Shown: positions 1-10,270 of the stretch, piece after piece
Layout of the letters: every line of letters starts with the position of its first letter
Position numbering within the stretch: position 1 is the first letter of the stretch
Assembly: GCF_047511655.1 (NCBI RefSeq)
Contig: NC_133402.1
Span: 59,958,951-60,022,950, forward strand
Direction of reading: 5' to 3'
Source of the DNA: Castor canadensis
Taxonomy: Eukaryota > Chordata > Mammalia > Rodentia > Castoridae
Length of the DNA: 64,000 nt
Made by a program: the position numbers and the translations under genes
Notes under the pieces: generated by a model
Database searches by the model: none
What the model was told of the DNA's origin: nothing
What the model saw: only the letters and a program-made list of their open reading frames with translations

Positions 1-1134
1 TCCTAAGCCCAACTTGTCTAGAAGCTTCCAAACAGTACTTATTAGAGTACCATCAGTGATTCAAAACCACAACTATGCCCAACACCAACTAGAGAGGCAA
101 ATATTCTCATTTGGCAGATGAGAAGATTGAGGTTCTCAAAGTTTAAAAAGGTGTGTCATGTCACAGAGAAGTCCTAGGCCCTAGCCTCAACCATGTTGAC
201 CCTTCTGGTTTGACATTCTCATCTGTATGATATAGTTCAGAATTATAGTTGTGAACTATGCCCCAAATCAATCACCCATGTATGAATTCAGAATTCCATT
301 TCTATTGGTCACTTACTGTGCTAAAAACACAAGTACAATAGAGCAGTGGGTGGCACCCTGATGTTTACTGCCTCCTTTCTACCCTCAAGTAGATAGAGGC
401 AAAATTCTGATAACCAGTAGGAAAAAGAAGGCTATTCAGTGCTGGAGACATATCTAAAGTGTGAAAAGAGAGCTCTAATCTCTATAAATTATGAAAACAC
501 TACAGTTCTCCTCACTTATTCACTGGTAGAAATATTTGCTAAGCTAGAAGTGAATTGCACAGAAAAAACCATTGTTCCCATTCTTGGAGAGACCTCTCAT
601 CATCTTCATATCCAAATTATTGGGTCTCTAACTCCACCTGCAGCCATTTTTTCTCATGCTGCGTGTGAGGCAGTTCTAGTGACGTAACTTCTTATGTGTA
701 GGATTTAAAGGTGGAAAAAGTGGTAAGGAAGCTTCTCCAGGGAAGAAATAGGACAGGCAGACAAAGCTTTGCCAGTGCCTGAATCATGGGAACTGCTCTA
801 CAGCTATGAGCTCCCCTCTTTGCATATACTTCCTCTGCTGTCTAGGACTACATGTTTTTGCCAGCCCCAGAAAAGACTCACCCTGTTGCCACCTCAGGAC
901 ACACATGAATAAGTGACTTTTGGCCTGGAGCCTATGTTAGAAGTCAGATAATCAAAGGGTGGTTTGAACTATATGGCAGAAGCCTCTCATCACCTTCTGT
1001 GGGCTTGATTTTCTCTAGGCTGAGAGATTTCCTATTACAAGGCTGACAAAAGAGCAAGCAGGGGTTATTATAAAAGAGCTGGTGATTGCAAGGCAGGGGA
1101 GTGACTGAGGTATCTTCTCAAGTTAGATTGTACC

Positions 1135-1185
<51 letters not shown>

Positions 1186-1439
1186 TTCCATTTAGTCTGT
1201 GCTTCCTGTGGGTCAGGCACCATGCTAAGAACATTTTAAACATGACTTCACTTATTTTTTATACCTAACTTGCAGGTAAGGAAACAGCCTCCTGGAATTC
1301 ATATGGCTTACCTGATTTTGCACAGTGTGAGGAGAGGGGATGTGCATACAGTCTGTTGAACTCCACAGTGGCACTACCTAGAGGGCAGACTGATGTCCTC
1401 CTAATGTCCCCTTCCCTTCTTAGCTGCTTTCCCCCTTAC
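1..1439 (-). other. RBP2: RBP2 intron 1 (partial, runs off the left edge)
   Basis: This is the 5' part of the first intron of RBP2, read on the minus strand. It starts with a consensus GTAAGG donor directly after exon 1. I looked for the expected second exon (the CRBP exon carrying the [13 protein letters not shown] block) in this stretch on the minus strand and found none, so exons 2-4 lie beyond the window. Apart from the GT microsatellite at 1137-1184 I recognise nothing in it. Confidence 0.75.
1137..1184. repeat. (GT)24 microsatellite
   Basis: Uninterrupted GT dinucleotide run of 24 units inside RBP2 intron 1, about 255 bp downstream of the exon 1 donor. Any reading frame through it (Val/Cys repeats) is an artefact. 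Confidence 0.98.
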
Positions 1440-1512
1440 CCAGAGCCTTCATGTAGCCTTCAAAGTTGTCATTACTCTCCATTTCCCAGGTTCCATTCTG
1501 GTCCTTTGTCAT
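1440..1512 (-). CDS. RBP2: RBP2 coding exon 1 (cellular retinol-binding protein II, N-terminus)
   Basis: RBP2 is the small-intestinal cytosolic carrier of retinol and retinal. It presents retinal/retinol to reductases and LRAT during vitamin A absorption. The exon encodes 24 residues beginning [12 protein letters not shown] and ending NFEGYMKAL, plus the first base of codon 25. It contains the FABP/CRBP family signature (G-x-W around residues 7-9, NFEGYMKAL helix). The start sits in an ideal Kozak context (GCCACC before ATG, +4 A). The exon ends in phase 1 at G|GTAAGG, exactly like exon 1 of other CRBP/FABP genes, and is 73 nt long, the same as RBP1 exon 1 here. The neighbour downstream in transcription is outside the window; RBP1 lies 31 kb upstream on the same strand, as in other mammals. 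Only this exon is present, so integrity of the full protein cannot be judged. Confidence 0.95.
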
Positions 1513-1570
1513 GGTGGCAGCTTCTGCCTCAGTGTGGGTGTACAGTGGATGTGAAGGAGCAGGCTTCAGT
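1513..1570 (-). other. RBP2: RBP2 5' UTR (approximate)
   Basis: About 55-60 nt between the RBP2 start codon and the transcription start expected 25-30 bp downstream of the TATA box at 1594-1600. The upstream edge is inferred from the TATA position only. Confidence 0.6.
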
Positions 1571-1593
1571 GAGAATGTGTTGAAATGAGCTGT

Positions 1594-1600
1594 TTTTATA
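1594..1600 (-). promoter_or_regulatory. RBP2: RBP2 TATA box
   Basis: TATAAAA on the minus strand, 82-88 bp upstream of the RBP2 start codon. This is the right place for a core promoter giving a short leader. The same T/A-rich word also fits the CDX-type homeodomain site common in intestinal promoters; that second reading is inference. Confidence 0.8.
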
Positions 1601-1636
1601 GCTGAGTGGAACAGGTTTATGGATCTGAATATAACA

Positions 1637-1649
1637 GAGTCAAAGGTCA
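1637..1649 (+). promoter_or_regulatory. RBP2: DR1 nuclear-receptor element in the RBP2 promoter
   Basis: GAGTCA-A-AGGTCA: two direct half-sites with one-base spacing, about 40 bp upstream of the TATA box. DR1 elements bind HNF4, RXR and PPAR/RXR. Proximal DR1-type elements conserved across mammalian RBP2 promoters are known to respond to HNF4; assignment of this copy to one of them is inference. Confidence 0.7.
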
Positions 1650-1683
1650 GAAGCACAACTCAAAGGAACTTTCCTTTCCTTTG

Positions 1684-1692
1684 CAAAGTCCA
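1684..1692 (+). promoter_or_regulatory. RBP2: HNF4-type site in the RBP2 promoter
   Basis: CAAAGTCCA matches the HNF4-specific half-site word. It lies 35 bp from the DR1 element and about 85 bp upstream of the TATA box. Together the two sites form a compact enterocyte-type promoter module. Confidence 0.65.
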
Positions 1693-1699
1693 GCAGGTC

Positions 1700-3023
1700 T
1701 GTGGGCAACATAGGCACAAAGTCCTGGTGTGGCCAGGCGTGCGTCCCAATGACCTCCACTATGCTCAAGGGCCAGGAGCATCTCATTTTGGACTGACTGG
1801 GCTCCAACTGAGCCCTTGGCCTCATACACATCACTCTATCCAGTTCTTGAGAACAACAAACACTCAGTGTCTACCTCACACTCATTGCAGGACACAAACA
1901 CCAAGTGAGTAAAAAATGTCCCAGTTGTTGTCTAAAAGCCTATGTGAGAAAAGGGGCGGAGGGAAAAAGGGATATGGATCGCAAGTGGAAAATGAATGGA
2001 AGCAGGAGACCTGGACAGGAAGGGAACTTTGGGGATTCATCCTTCAAGGTTCATCTAGAAATGTTGCAGAGAAGGTCCCCCTCCAGACACAGATATAAGT
2101 TCTTCCATACAGCCCCCAATAGAGTACCCAAAGTTCTCTCCTGCAAGAACACAAAGAAAAACTGGCCTGGTAGGAGAGGGGACTGGGGACAAGGAAGGGA
2201 CTGCTAATTGCAAGAAGCCAGGGTCTTGAGTTTTAATGGACATAGAGAAAGCTCAAATTCTTGAATTGTTACTCCTTCAGTGCAAATGTGAATTAGTCAA
2301 AATATTCCCAGATACAACCAGAGAACTTATCTATTTAGCTAGGAATCTACATGGGTTTTTAAAAACCTTTTGCCCTGAACTGACCCTGGTTTAGGGTTTG
2401 AATTTATACTTCTGGATTAGCAAAGAATGTTTAAAATAAAGAACCCTGAGATTTTAATACCTTTAGGTTGTCAGTAAAAAGTAAATGTAAAAAATTATCT
2501 GGAAAGATATACTTTCAAATCAGTCTGAACAGAATTCTCTGTGATAAAGCTATATCAAAAATGAGCTTGTAATCCAAAATTATAAAACACATGTGAAACT
2601 AATCCACCAAGAGCAAGCATCAGCAGACATAAATAATTAAATTACACTTCACGAGCTTCAGATAGTGAAATGATCAAATACAGATTATAAAATAAGCCTA
2701 AAATTACTAAGGAAAGTTACAAAGCACTTTACAGCATTTAAAACTTAAAAAGAAATAAAATAGTGTTCCTAAAAACAAATTTAAATAAATAGTTCAAGAG
2801 TAGTTCCAGGAGTTCAAAACATAGTTGCTAAAATTAAAAAGGTAATAGCTTGTCTAAACAGCTGATTAGATACAGTTGGAGAGAGAATTTATGAAATGGA
2901 AGAGTCAAGAATGTTACTCAGAAGGTATATAACAGAACAGACCATGAAAAATTTGGGAAAAAATTAAAATTCTAAATTCTCCAAACAGAAGCAAAACACA
3001 GAATACTTATAAAGGAACAATGC
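1700..3023. other. RBP2 upstream / intergenic, nothing recognised
   Basis: Unique-looking sequence becoming A/T-rich after about 2240. Short open frames here have no family resemblance. No tandem AGGTCA cluster is visible. Confidence 0.6.
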
Positions 3024-3048
3024 TATATATATATATATATATATATAT
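3024..3048. repeat. (TA)n microsatellite
   Basis: Uninterrupted TA alternation of 25 bp just before an old L1 fragment. Confidence 0.95.
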
Positions 3049-3059
3049 GAAACTATTCG

Positions 3060-3530
3060 TTTCAGTTGCAGATAAAATAGGTCTAATCTGGAAATAACTC
3101 AGATTTCAATCTACAAGTTAACATACAAACACATTGTGGTATATTCATACAGTGGAACATTACACAATAGTAAAAAGGAACTCTCTCCTGATATACACCA
3201 CATGGATGAATCTCATAGAATTATGTTGAGAGAAAGAAGCTTCACACAAAGATCTGATACCATCCAGTTCTACTTACACAAAACTCTATGAATGTACAAA
3301 TTTAACTATAGTGATGTAAAACAGATCAGTGTTAGCTGGGTATGAGAAAAGCAGGTGGAGGTAGCCCAGGAACAGGTACAAGGGACATTTCTTGGGGAGA
3401 GAAGAAGGAAATGTTCTATAGATTGTTTGGGTTGGTGGTGATATGACAATTGTTGGAATTCAAACTCTATACATGAGATCTGTGCCTTTTTACTGTATGC
3501 AAATCATACCTTAATAAAACAAGTGCTAAT
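3060..3530 (+). mobile_element. Old L1 (L1M-type) 3' end
   Basis: The order of words is typical of the 3' end of ancient L1: a block around 'gtggaacattacacaatag', then 'catggatgaatctcatag', then 'gatctgataccatcc', ending in 'atgcaaatcatacc' and 'ttaataaaac' near 3520. It is heavily diverged and lacks ORFs. Subfamily not assigned. Confidence 0.75.
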
Positions 3531-3539
3531 TATGAATAT

Positions 3540-4005
3540 GACTCATCTTGACACAGGCGGGGGCCACAACAAAGGGACAAAAAGGCAAACTCTTGACTCT
3601 GAACATGTTACCTATTAAAAGCATGATGCATGTTTTCTTTTGCCTCTCTGCTTGTATTCTTTCAACAGCTTTACTAGAGTTATTGGATGGTGACTATAAT
3701 GGGTTAAAAGATGTGGCATCTGTGTCTTCATATTGTGTCTGTCCCCTTTGCTAACTCAACCTTTGAGTCAAACCCTACTCAGCTGTTCATGGAGATACAA
3801 TGATCATCTGAAAAATGCTCTTTGTCCAAGACTATAATACAGGGTATTATAGGCCCACTGCCCACTGGAGATGTGCGAGAAGTTAGCTGAGTGATAGCAA
3901 GTGCATGTGTTCTAAGGCAGATGTACTTGCTGATTGACTTGATGTTTGAGAGAAATAAAAGCCTGTGTATTACCTTGAAAATTTAAGAGTCCACTCTGGA
4001 GCAGT
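3540..4005. other. Intergenic, nothing recognised
   Basis: No exon, RNA gene or repeat family could be identified between the L1 fragment and the MER5A-type element. Confidence 0.5.
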
Positions 4006-4007
4006 GG

Positions 4008-4188
4008 TTCTCAAACTGGCAAGCATCAGAATCATCTGTAGGACACATCTGAACACAGGCTGCTATGCTCCATCCCTAGGGTTTCTGCTTTAATGAGTGT
4101 GGGGTGGGGTACAAGAATTTACACTTCTACTGAGTTCCCAGTGCTGTTACTGCTGCTCCAGGACCATGTGAGAATTACTGTTTCAGAG
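4008..4188 (+). mobile_element. MER5A-type hAT-Charlie DNA element
   Basis: Starts with the terminal word 'cagtggttctcaaactgg' and ends with the matching inverted terminus 'gtgagaattactgttt'. In between are the internal blocks 'catcagaatcatctg' and 'gtggggtggggtacaagaattt'. At about 180 bp it is close to full length for this non-autonomous element. Confidence 0.85.
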
Positions 4189-4189
4189 T

Positions 4190-5254
4190 AACAGAAATAG
4201 AAGAGGAAACCAGAGGAGAGGAAAACACAAAATCTTAATGTTTCAGAGTCAGTCATATCAACTTTTGAGTCTAGATTTTACCACTTCCTAGCAATTGGAC
4301 CCGTGGACACTGACCTTCTTTGACTCATATCCATTCTCTGACTTTCAGGGTCATTATAAGAATGAAAAAAAAACTTTAAAAAAAACAAAAAACAAAAACA
4401 AAACAAACCATAAAGCTCCCAGCAGAGTTTCTGGCACATAATACGTGTTTGTTCCAAGATAGTAGCTAGGATATGGGGCTTAGCAAGTGTTTGACTTGTC
4501 ATCAACCCTCAAAAAACATAGCTTCAGCAAGCTCTTCCACCCCCCCTCCCATCTATGTGTGCAGAGGATGGAAGTGGTGCTGGGGGGAAAGTAAGGGAGA
4601 GTGGATGAGAAAAGCAATGGCCACTTAACAACTCAGTCAGCAATGTCCCCTACACCTTCCAATTAAGGAAGATTGTCTGTCTTAAAATTGGTAGAGGAAC
4701 CTCAATTTCAAAAGATCTGCCCTTGGCCCTCCCCGCAACTCTGTCCACCCATACTAACAAATTACATACTGAGTGATTCTGTTTCTGATTTACTTACCAG
4801 AGCCTTTGTAGAATCCCTCAGGTGACTCCCAAACCTGGGAAAAATTGTCAGCCAAACCAACCTTTCTAGGTTGTAAAGACCTTTCTGGAGACTCCAGATA
4901 GAAGTGCAGATGTGGATATCCCTGGAAACTTGGGTCTGAGATCAGTCACCCAGCTGGGAGTGAGCTCATCAAAGGTCCCAGGAACCTGTAACGCCTTCAG
5001 GAACACGTGACCACAGGAGCAGGACTCTTGGGTTGGCCCTCTGCAGTCAGGCAGCCTCTCCCAGGTCTAGCTCGCCCAGTTCCATCTTACTTTCTCCTTC
5101 CCCTTAAGGCAAGGAGTTCCCTTGGAAGGCCAAATGCTCTCAGATGGTTGCTGTCAGCGTCCAGCAGGGTGCCATCCCTTCCCCTCCTCTTGGGCAACAT
5201 CCCTATGACTTGGATATCTACCCAATTGCATGTATTCACTTGGGGATGGACACC
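4190..5254. other. Intergenic, nothing recognised apart from an A-rich run
   Basis: Contains an A-rich tract near 4363-4405. No family or gene recognised. Confidence 0.5.
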
Positions 5255-5640
5255 CCATCAGATTTGTCTTCACCTGGAGGCCACAGGAGAAGGGAGTTTG
5301 CTGAGCTACTGGCAACACTGGACCTTGTCTTAGTTTTTCATGTACATTGTGCCCCTTCTCCACTTTCACTCCAGAAGGCAGAGCAAAAGAGCAGGGAAGT
5401 CACAAACCCTCATTCCTCCCAGGATCCCAGAGATCAAATTGCTCTGATCCAGGAAGGGTCCCTTTGCACTATCCTTCCCACTATCTTGCAGTCAGGAGGA
5501 GATAGTGAGCCCAAAAGGGGCTGCCCCTTCCTCTCTGAGAGAGCTTTGAATGTCCTTGGAAATTCCACTCGATAGAAACTGCTTTTCCCTGACCCTTCCT
5601 TCCATTGAACTCAAGGATTGTCTGACATTGCCCACACCAG
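5255..5640 (+). repeat. Copy 1 of a diverged ~390-bp direct duplication
   Basis: Shares ordered blocks with 6637-7045: 'tttgtcttcacctgg', 'ttagttttccatgta'-like, 'ccagaaggca', 'gaatgtcct' and 'ctatctgacattt'-like words, all in the same order and orientation. I judge the overall similarity by eye at about 70 percent. The family is unassigned; it may be an old LTR or a local duplication. Confidence 0.7.
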
Positions 5641-6636
5641 GCAAAATCTAAGTCTACTTACTTACTGTGTCTCTCCTTGAGGTTAGGGGACCACTTCCCA
5701 ATGCCCATCACATGGTAGCTGAGGAAGACTGAAGTTCTGAAGACTGCTTGTCTTGAGTGTGAGTAGGGGCGGGTCTTTCTGCAGCAGGGAGCCCCATTTT
5801 TCTACATACTCTGGAGGTGGAAGGGCAGAAGGACTTTGATTCCCTGTGGTATGAGCTACCAGTGATTCTTCTTTTCAAGACTTCAAATTAAATGAAAGCA
5901 TTGGTGATTTGATCAATAAGATATCGGTCCATATATTCTCCCACCATTTATCAAATGCCATTTGATGTGTTAAAATCAATGGAGATATGCCTATCCAAAA
6001 ACTTTTATTATATAGTGTTTTGCTTCCAATAAGTAGTTTGATCCATGATTAGAATAACAATTGTGACCTTTTATAGAGTATGCAGAACACTCCTCCTGGC
6101 TTGTTTCATTTAACTCTCAGTAACCCTTCCATGGAGGGGATGTCGCTGTATTTTCACTTTAAGGGTAACAAAGACTGGATGTGAGAGCCATCTGACTGTG
6201 GCATCTGTCACCCTGGTATTAGCCAGGGTTGATTTGGCTAATCTGGCTGCCTGGGCAGCTAAAGATACAGGGTGGAGAAATCGTCTGTCTCCCTCAGTGC
6301 CCCATACTGCAGGTGCTGCCTCCTGAACTTGGCAGAGACAAGCCTCAGGAACAGGTGTAAGTAATGGTGATTGTTCTGGTTCTCCCCTGCTCTGCACAGC
6401 AGCCTCAGGAAAGCCAGGGAAGGCTAAGAAATTCCCTGCATTTGCACCAATGCTGGGCTCCTGCACAAGAGCACTGGTGTGCTTCCCTTGACTGGATAGG
6501 TTACTTGTCCCAGCCCTGGACACAAGTCCACCCTCATGAGGCCATGGGAGCCAGGAAAGTTTTTTCTCCTTGCTGGCAGAGGTGGGACACCAGACACAGA
6601 GGCTTGAAAGAAACTTTGGGGCTGGGTATGAGCCAT

Positions 6637-7045
6637 CACTTTTGTCTTCACCTGGCTCCAGGGGCAAGGGGGCCTGGGAGTTCCTTCAGGCCTCATTCAT
6701 GAGGCTGTCAATGCTGGGCCTTGTTTTAGTTTTCCATGTAAACTGTGTCACTTCCCCACTTTTGCTCCCAGAAGGCACGGCAGGGGAGCAGAGAGGGTGC
6801 AAACCCTCCTTAGTCCCTGGTCACAGAATTGGGGTCCTTTGCAGTCCTCTGACCTCCTCTGTTATCTTACCAACAGTCCAGAGGAGTAGTGAGCTGTCAG
6901 GGGTCCATCCTCTCTTCCAGAGAGGGCCACCGCTTCTCCTTCAAGGATCCTTAGAATGTCCTCGGCAATCCCACCCAGAGGGTACTGCTTCTCACTGACC
7001 TCTCCTTCTCCAGACGCAGGGACTATCTGACATTTGCACCTATTC
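6637..7045 (+). repeat. Copy 2 of a diverged ~390-bp direct duplication
   Basis: Partner of 5255-5640, same orientation, about 1 kb away. Open frames crossing both copies share a few peptide words such as LVLVFHV but are interrupted and not convincing as coding sequence. Confidence 0.7.
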
Positions 7046-7364
7046 ATCATGCAAGTATTTCCAAGTCAGCACATACGTTCTGCTTCTTTCTTATTTATTT
7101 TTCTATTCACATCTTACTGCGTTTTGAATAGATAACATATTTACATGGCTCAAAATTCAAGCAATATGCAAAGATATACAATGAAAGGTTTGGTTCACCT
7201 GTGTACGGTTCCTACCACTGCTACCACCAAACAGGAAACCACTTATATTAATTTCTTGTGTATATTTCCAGAGTTTATTTATGCACATAAAATTAAATAT
7301 GAAGACATATTCTCTTTCTTGCCTTTTTATACAAAAGGTAAAAATACAACGGTCTTTGTTCAGT

Positions 7365-7930
7365 TTGTTCTGCCATAACAGGGGATCTGAGATGTGGATA
7401 GTCTACAAAAGACAGAAATTTATTCTAGCAATTGTGGAGGTTGGGAAGTCCAAGATCAATGCACCGGTATCTTGCAAGGACCTTCTTACTGTGTTCCTTT
7501 CTTTTGTTTTTGACAATACTGGGGTTTGAACTCAGGGCTTTGCTAGTGATAGACAGGGTCTCTATTACTTGAGTCATACATCCAGCCCTTTTTGCTTTTT
7601 TGGTTATGTTTTAGATAAGGTGTTGCACTTTTGCCTGGGGCTGGCCTCAGACTGCAATCCTCCTACCTCTACCGCCTGTGTAGCTGGGATTGCAGGCGTG
7701 CACCACAACACCAGATTCTTGCAGAATTTTTAATGGTGGAAGGTAAAAGGGCAAGAGAAAGCAAACCTACTCCTGAATGTCATTTGTAAGGGCATTGATC
7801 CATCCATAAGGACAGAGTGGCCTCATGACCTCAACACCTCTCAAAAAAGATCCCTCTCAACACTGTTGTACTAGAAATTAAGTTTTGAACACATGAATTT
7901 GGGGAGCCATATTTAGATCACAGCAACAGT
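7365..7930 (+). mobile_element. Old interspersed repeat inside the L1 (family not assigned)
   Basis: Contains 'agaaatttattctagcaattgtggagg', 'ggaagtccaagatcaatg' and later 'cctcatgacctcaac', the pattern of a common old mammalian repeat, plausibly LTR-type. It is itself split by the SINE at 7505-7718. Confidence 0.5.
7505..7718 (-). mobile_element. ID-B1 composite SINE
   Basis: On the plus strand it begins with the reversed tRNA-like unit ('actggggtttgaactcaggg') and continues into a 7SL/B1-like unit ending 'ggattgcaggcgtgcaccac'. This is the standard SINE of this genome. Confidence 0.85.
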
Positions 7931-8361
7931 AAACTTGGATCTGTATTTTTCTTTTTTACTTGGCAAACTTTCCTTATCAGTACAGAGAGAGCTTCCTCCT
8001 TCTCTCTGATTACTGCACGTAATCCCACTGCTTACAAGGACCATAATCAATTTAGCCAGTTCTGAGTTGAAGGTGATTTGGGCTGTTTTTTTATTACTTA
8101 TAATTACAAATGGTGCCATTCCAATCCATCTTCAACATATGCTTGTGCACGTTACAGCGTTACAGAAAATGTCAGAATAGTCTCATGTAAGTTTTCCCAG
8201 TGGATGAGAGTTTTATCTCATCACATTCTTGGCAACCCTATATTTTATCAAAATGACTTAAATCTACCTGCCAATTAGATAGATTTGTAAAAAGTGTATT
8301 TTGTGATTTTAATGTGGATTTCTTTGATTCTAAATATTGTTTAGTGTTGAGCATATTTTCT

Positions 8362-8563
8362 TTTTTTGGTGGTACTAGGCTTTAAACTCAGGGCCTCCTG
8401 CTTGCTAGGAGTCACTTGAGCCACTCTGCCAGCCCTTTTTTTGTGTTGGGTATTCTCAAGACAGGGTCTTGTGAACTATTTGCCCTGGATGGCTTCACAA
8501 TCCTCCTGATCTTTTCCTCTGGAGGAGCTAGGATCATAGGTGTGAGCCACCAGCACCCAGCTT
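8362..8563 (-). mobile_element. ID-B1 composite SINE
   Basis: Reversed ID-like unit ('tttaaactcagggcctcctg'...'cttgagccactctgccagcc') followed by the B1-like unit ending 'aggtgtgagccaccagcacc'. Confidence 0.9.
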
Positions 8564-8589
8564 ATATTTTCTTTTCTGTCATTCCTTAT

Positions 8590-8672
8590 TTCCTTTTTTC
8601 ATCCTTCCTTCCTTCTTTTCTTTCTTCCTTCCTTCCTTCTCTCTGTCTCCCTCCCTTCCTTCCTCTTTTCTT
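8590..8672. repeat. Polypyrimidine (CTTT/CTTCC) tract
   Basis: C/T-only low-complexity stretch between two SINEs; no coding meaning. Confidence 0.85.
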
Positions 8673-8675
8673 TTT

Positions 8676-8746
8676 CCTGAAGTACTGGGAATTGAACTCA
8701 GGGCTTTGCAAAAATGATCTATCACTTGACCTATGCCCCCAGTCCA
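8676..8746 (-). mobile_element. ID-like SINE monomer
   Basis: Reversed tRNA-like unit ('gtactgggaattgaactcag' to 'tgcccccagtcc') without the B1 part. Confidence 0.75.
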
Positions 8747-9047
8747 TGTTGGTCATATTTTGTAATAGTTGTGAATATTCTTGTATTTCCATGAGCAGCA
8801 TTTTCATGCTCTTTGGTCATTTTAAATTGGGTTGTTCTTTTTTTATTGCTTTAAGGGCTTTTTATATATAAAGGAAATTAATCCTATTGTATAACTTAGA
8901 AACATTTTCCACAGTTTCTTGTTTAGCTTTTATTTTTATAATTTTACCTTTTCCATTTCCTCAAAACAACACACATAGTTATTACAAAAGGCAAAGGACT
9001 ACAAGGTCTGTAACAAAATGAAAGTCTTTTGTCCCACCACTACTCAC

Positions 9048-9079
9048 CAAGTTCCTGCCTTCCAGAAGGCAGGAACTTG
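9048..9079. repeat. Perfect 15-bp inverted repeat with 2-base loop
   Basis: Left arm caagttcctgccttc (9048-9062), loop ca, right arm gaaggcaggaacttg (9065-9079). Complementarity is complete over 15 bp. There is no T-run after it and no gene beside it, so it is not a terminator. Confidence 0.95.
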
Positions 9080-9229
9080 TTTTCATCTCTTGTAGCTGTT
9101 TCTCTGGCACTTAACCTTGACATTTCTAAATAATAAGCTTCTGTCACTTTTCTTTATTACATCAATTTTCAGACATTTTCTGATGATTCTGCCCATGGAT
9201 GTTAATGGAAGTTAGCACTCTTATACCAC

Positions 9230-9328
9230 ACTAATCCAGCCATGTTTCCAATCCTTTCCATCAGCTGTTGTCTTCTCTCACTTTTTTTTTAAAGTTTATG
9301 ACTTTATTTTTTTGGTTTTGTATCTTCC
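9230..9328 (+). repeat. Copy 1 of a ~100-bp direct repeat
   Basis: Shares 'ttccaatcctttccatca', 'tttatgactttatttttttg' and neighbouring words with 10168-10270 in the same order. Confidence 0.75.
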
Positions 9329-9378
9329 TTCCCCGTCCACATATATATTTATACCTATTGGCACTACCTCTCTCTAAA

Positions 9379-9540
9379 TACACACACCCACACCCACACA
9401 CCCACACCCACACACCCACCCCCCCACACACACCCACCCCCCCACACACACCCACCTCCCCCCCACACCCACCTCCCCCCCCACACACAGACACACATAT
9501 ACATACATATATACGTATATATGTATATTTGTATATACAA
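9379..9540. repeat. CACACCC-rich simple repeat followed by TA/CATA repeat
   Basis: C/A-only variable repeat to about 9490, then a purine-pyrimidine alternating ACATATA region. Gly/Val-rich and Pro/Thr-rich open frames over it are artefacts. Confidence 0.95.
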
Positions 9541-9549
9541 TTTTTGGTG

Positions 9550-10167
9550 AGGCCAATATCCAGTTTTAATATTGCTTTGACTATTTAAATATTATTTATA
9601 GTTGAGCTGTGCAGTTAACTGATTAAATTTCCATACTTCTCATCTTTGATTTTCTTGGAGTTAACAATGCCTCAAGTTTTTGTAGGTACAAAATAGTTGA
9701 ATATCTTAGTTTCATATATTTCAATTTAGTAGACATTTTTCACCATTTCCTTCCAAACTCTGAACTACACTAGAAAATCATTCTCACTAGAATCAAGCAT
9801 GAGACATTTTTTTCTTGAAGATATTATCATGGAGCCCTTCACCTTTCCACGTAGCACTCCTACTTAGCTTATCCCTCAACCCAAGGGGACCGACTGTGCC
9901 TTGTGTTTCTTGAGTCTAGAAGTTCACTGAATTAAGTCCCTAGAGCGCAAACTTGTAGTTGTTGATGGCTGGGAAGGCATAGTTCATTTTCTGCATGAGA
10001 TACAGGTACAAATCTAAGATCCTTGTCTATTTTAGTTGATCTTTTTACTTTTGATTATCACTCCTACCTTTTGAGGTGTTTGGTGTTTTAGACTAGTGAG
10101 TTCTTTAGGATTCTGTGGGTGAACTAGAGTTCCCATTTTCTTACTCTGCTAGGTCAGTTACCACATT
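9550..10167. other. Intergenic, nothing recognised
   Basis: A/T-rich, no ORF of interest and no repeat family recognised. Confidence 0.5.
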
Positions 10168-10270
10168 CATCCAACCACTTTTCCAATCTTTTCCATCACT
10201 TACTACTTGTTGTTTTCTCTCTCTCTCTTTTTTTTTTAGGTTTATGACTTTATTTTTTTGGTTTTGAATC
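10168..10270 (+). repeat. Copy 2 of a ~100-bp direct repeat
   Basis: Partner of 9230-9328. Its right end abuts an L1 3' fragment inserted at about 10265. Confidence 0.75.

Larger units (their letters stand above)
7065..8960 (-). mobile_element. Old L1 (L1M-type) 3' region, interrupted
   Basis: On the minus strand this reads as the end of ORF2 and the 3' UTR of an ancient L1. The UTR block is at 7140-7350 ('acatggctcaaaattcaagc'), and ORF2-derived blocks are at 7960-8300 and 8800-8960 ('aaggaaattaatcct'). It is broken by an older repeat (about 7365-7930) and by SINEs, so the pieces are separate fragments of one insertion. Confidence 0.65.

Noticed and set aside
1086..1268. Open frame with a Val/Cys repeat
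   Set aside because: It is the GT microsatellite read as protein.
1..1400. RBP2 exon 2
   Set aside because: No minus-strand match to the expected exon with splice borders was found; it must lie left of the window.
9261..9588. Overlapping Gly/Val-rich and Pro/Thr-rich open frames on both strands
   Set aside because: They translate the CACACCC simple repeat; open frames are expected in such sequence.
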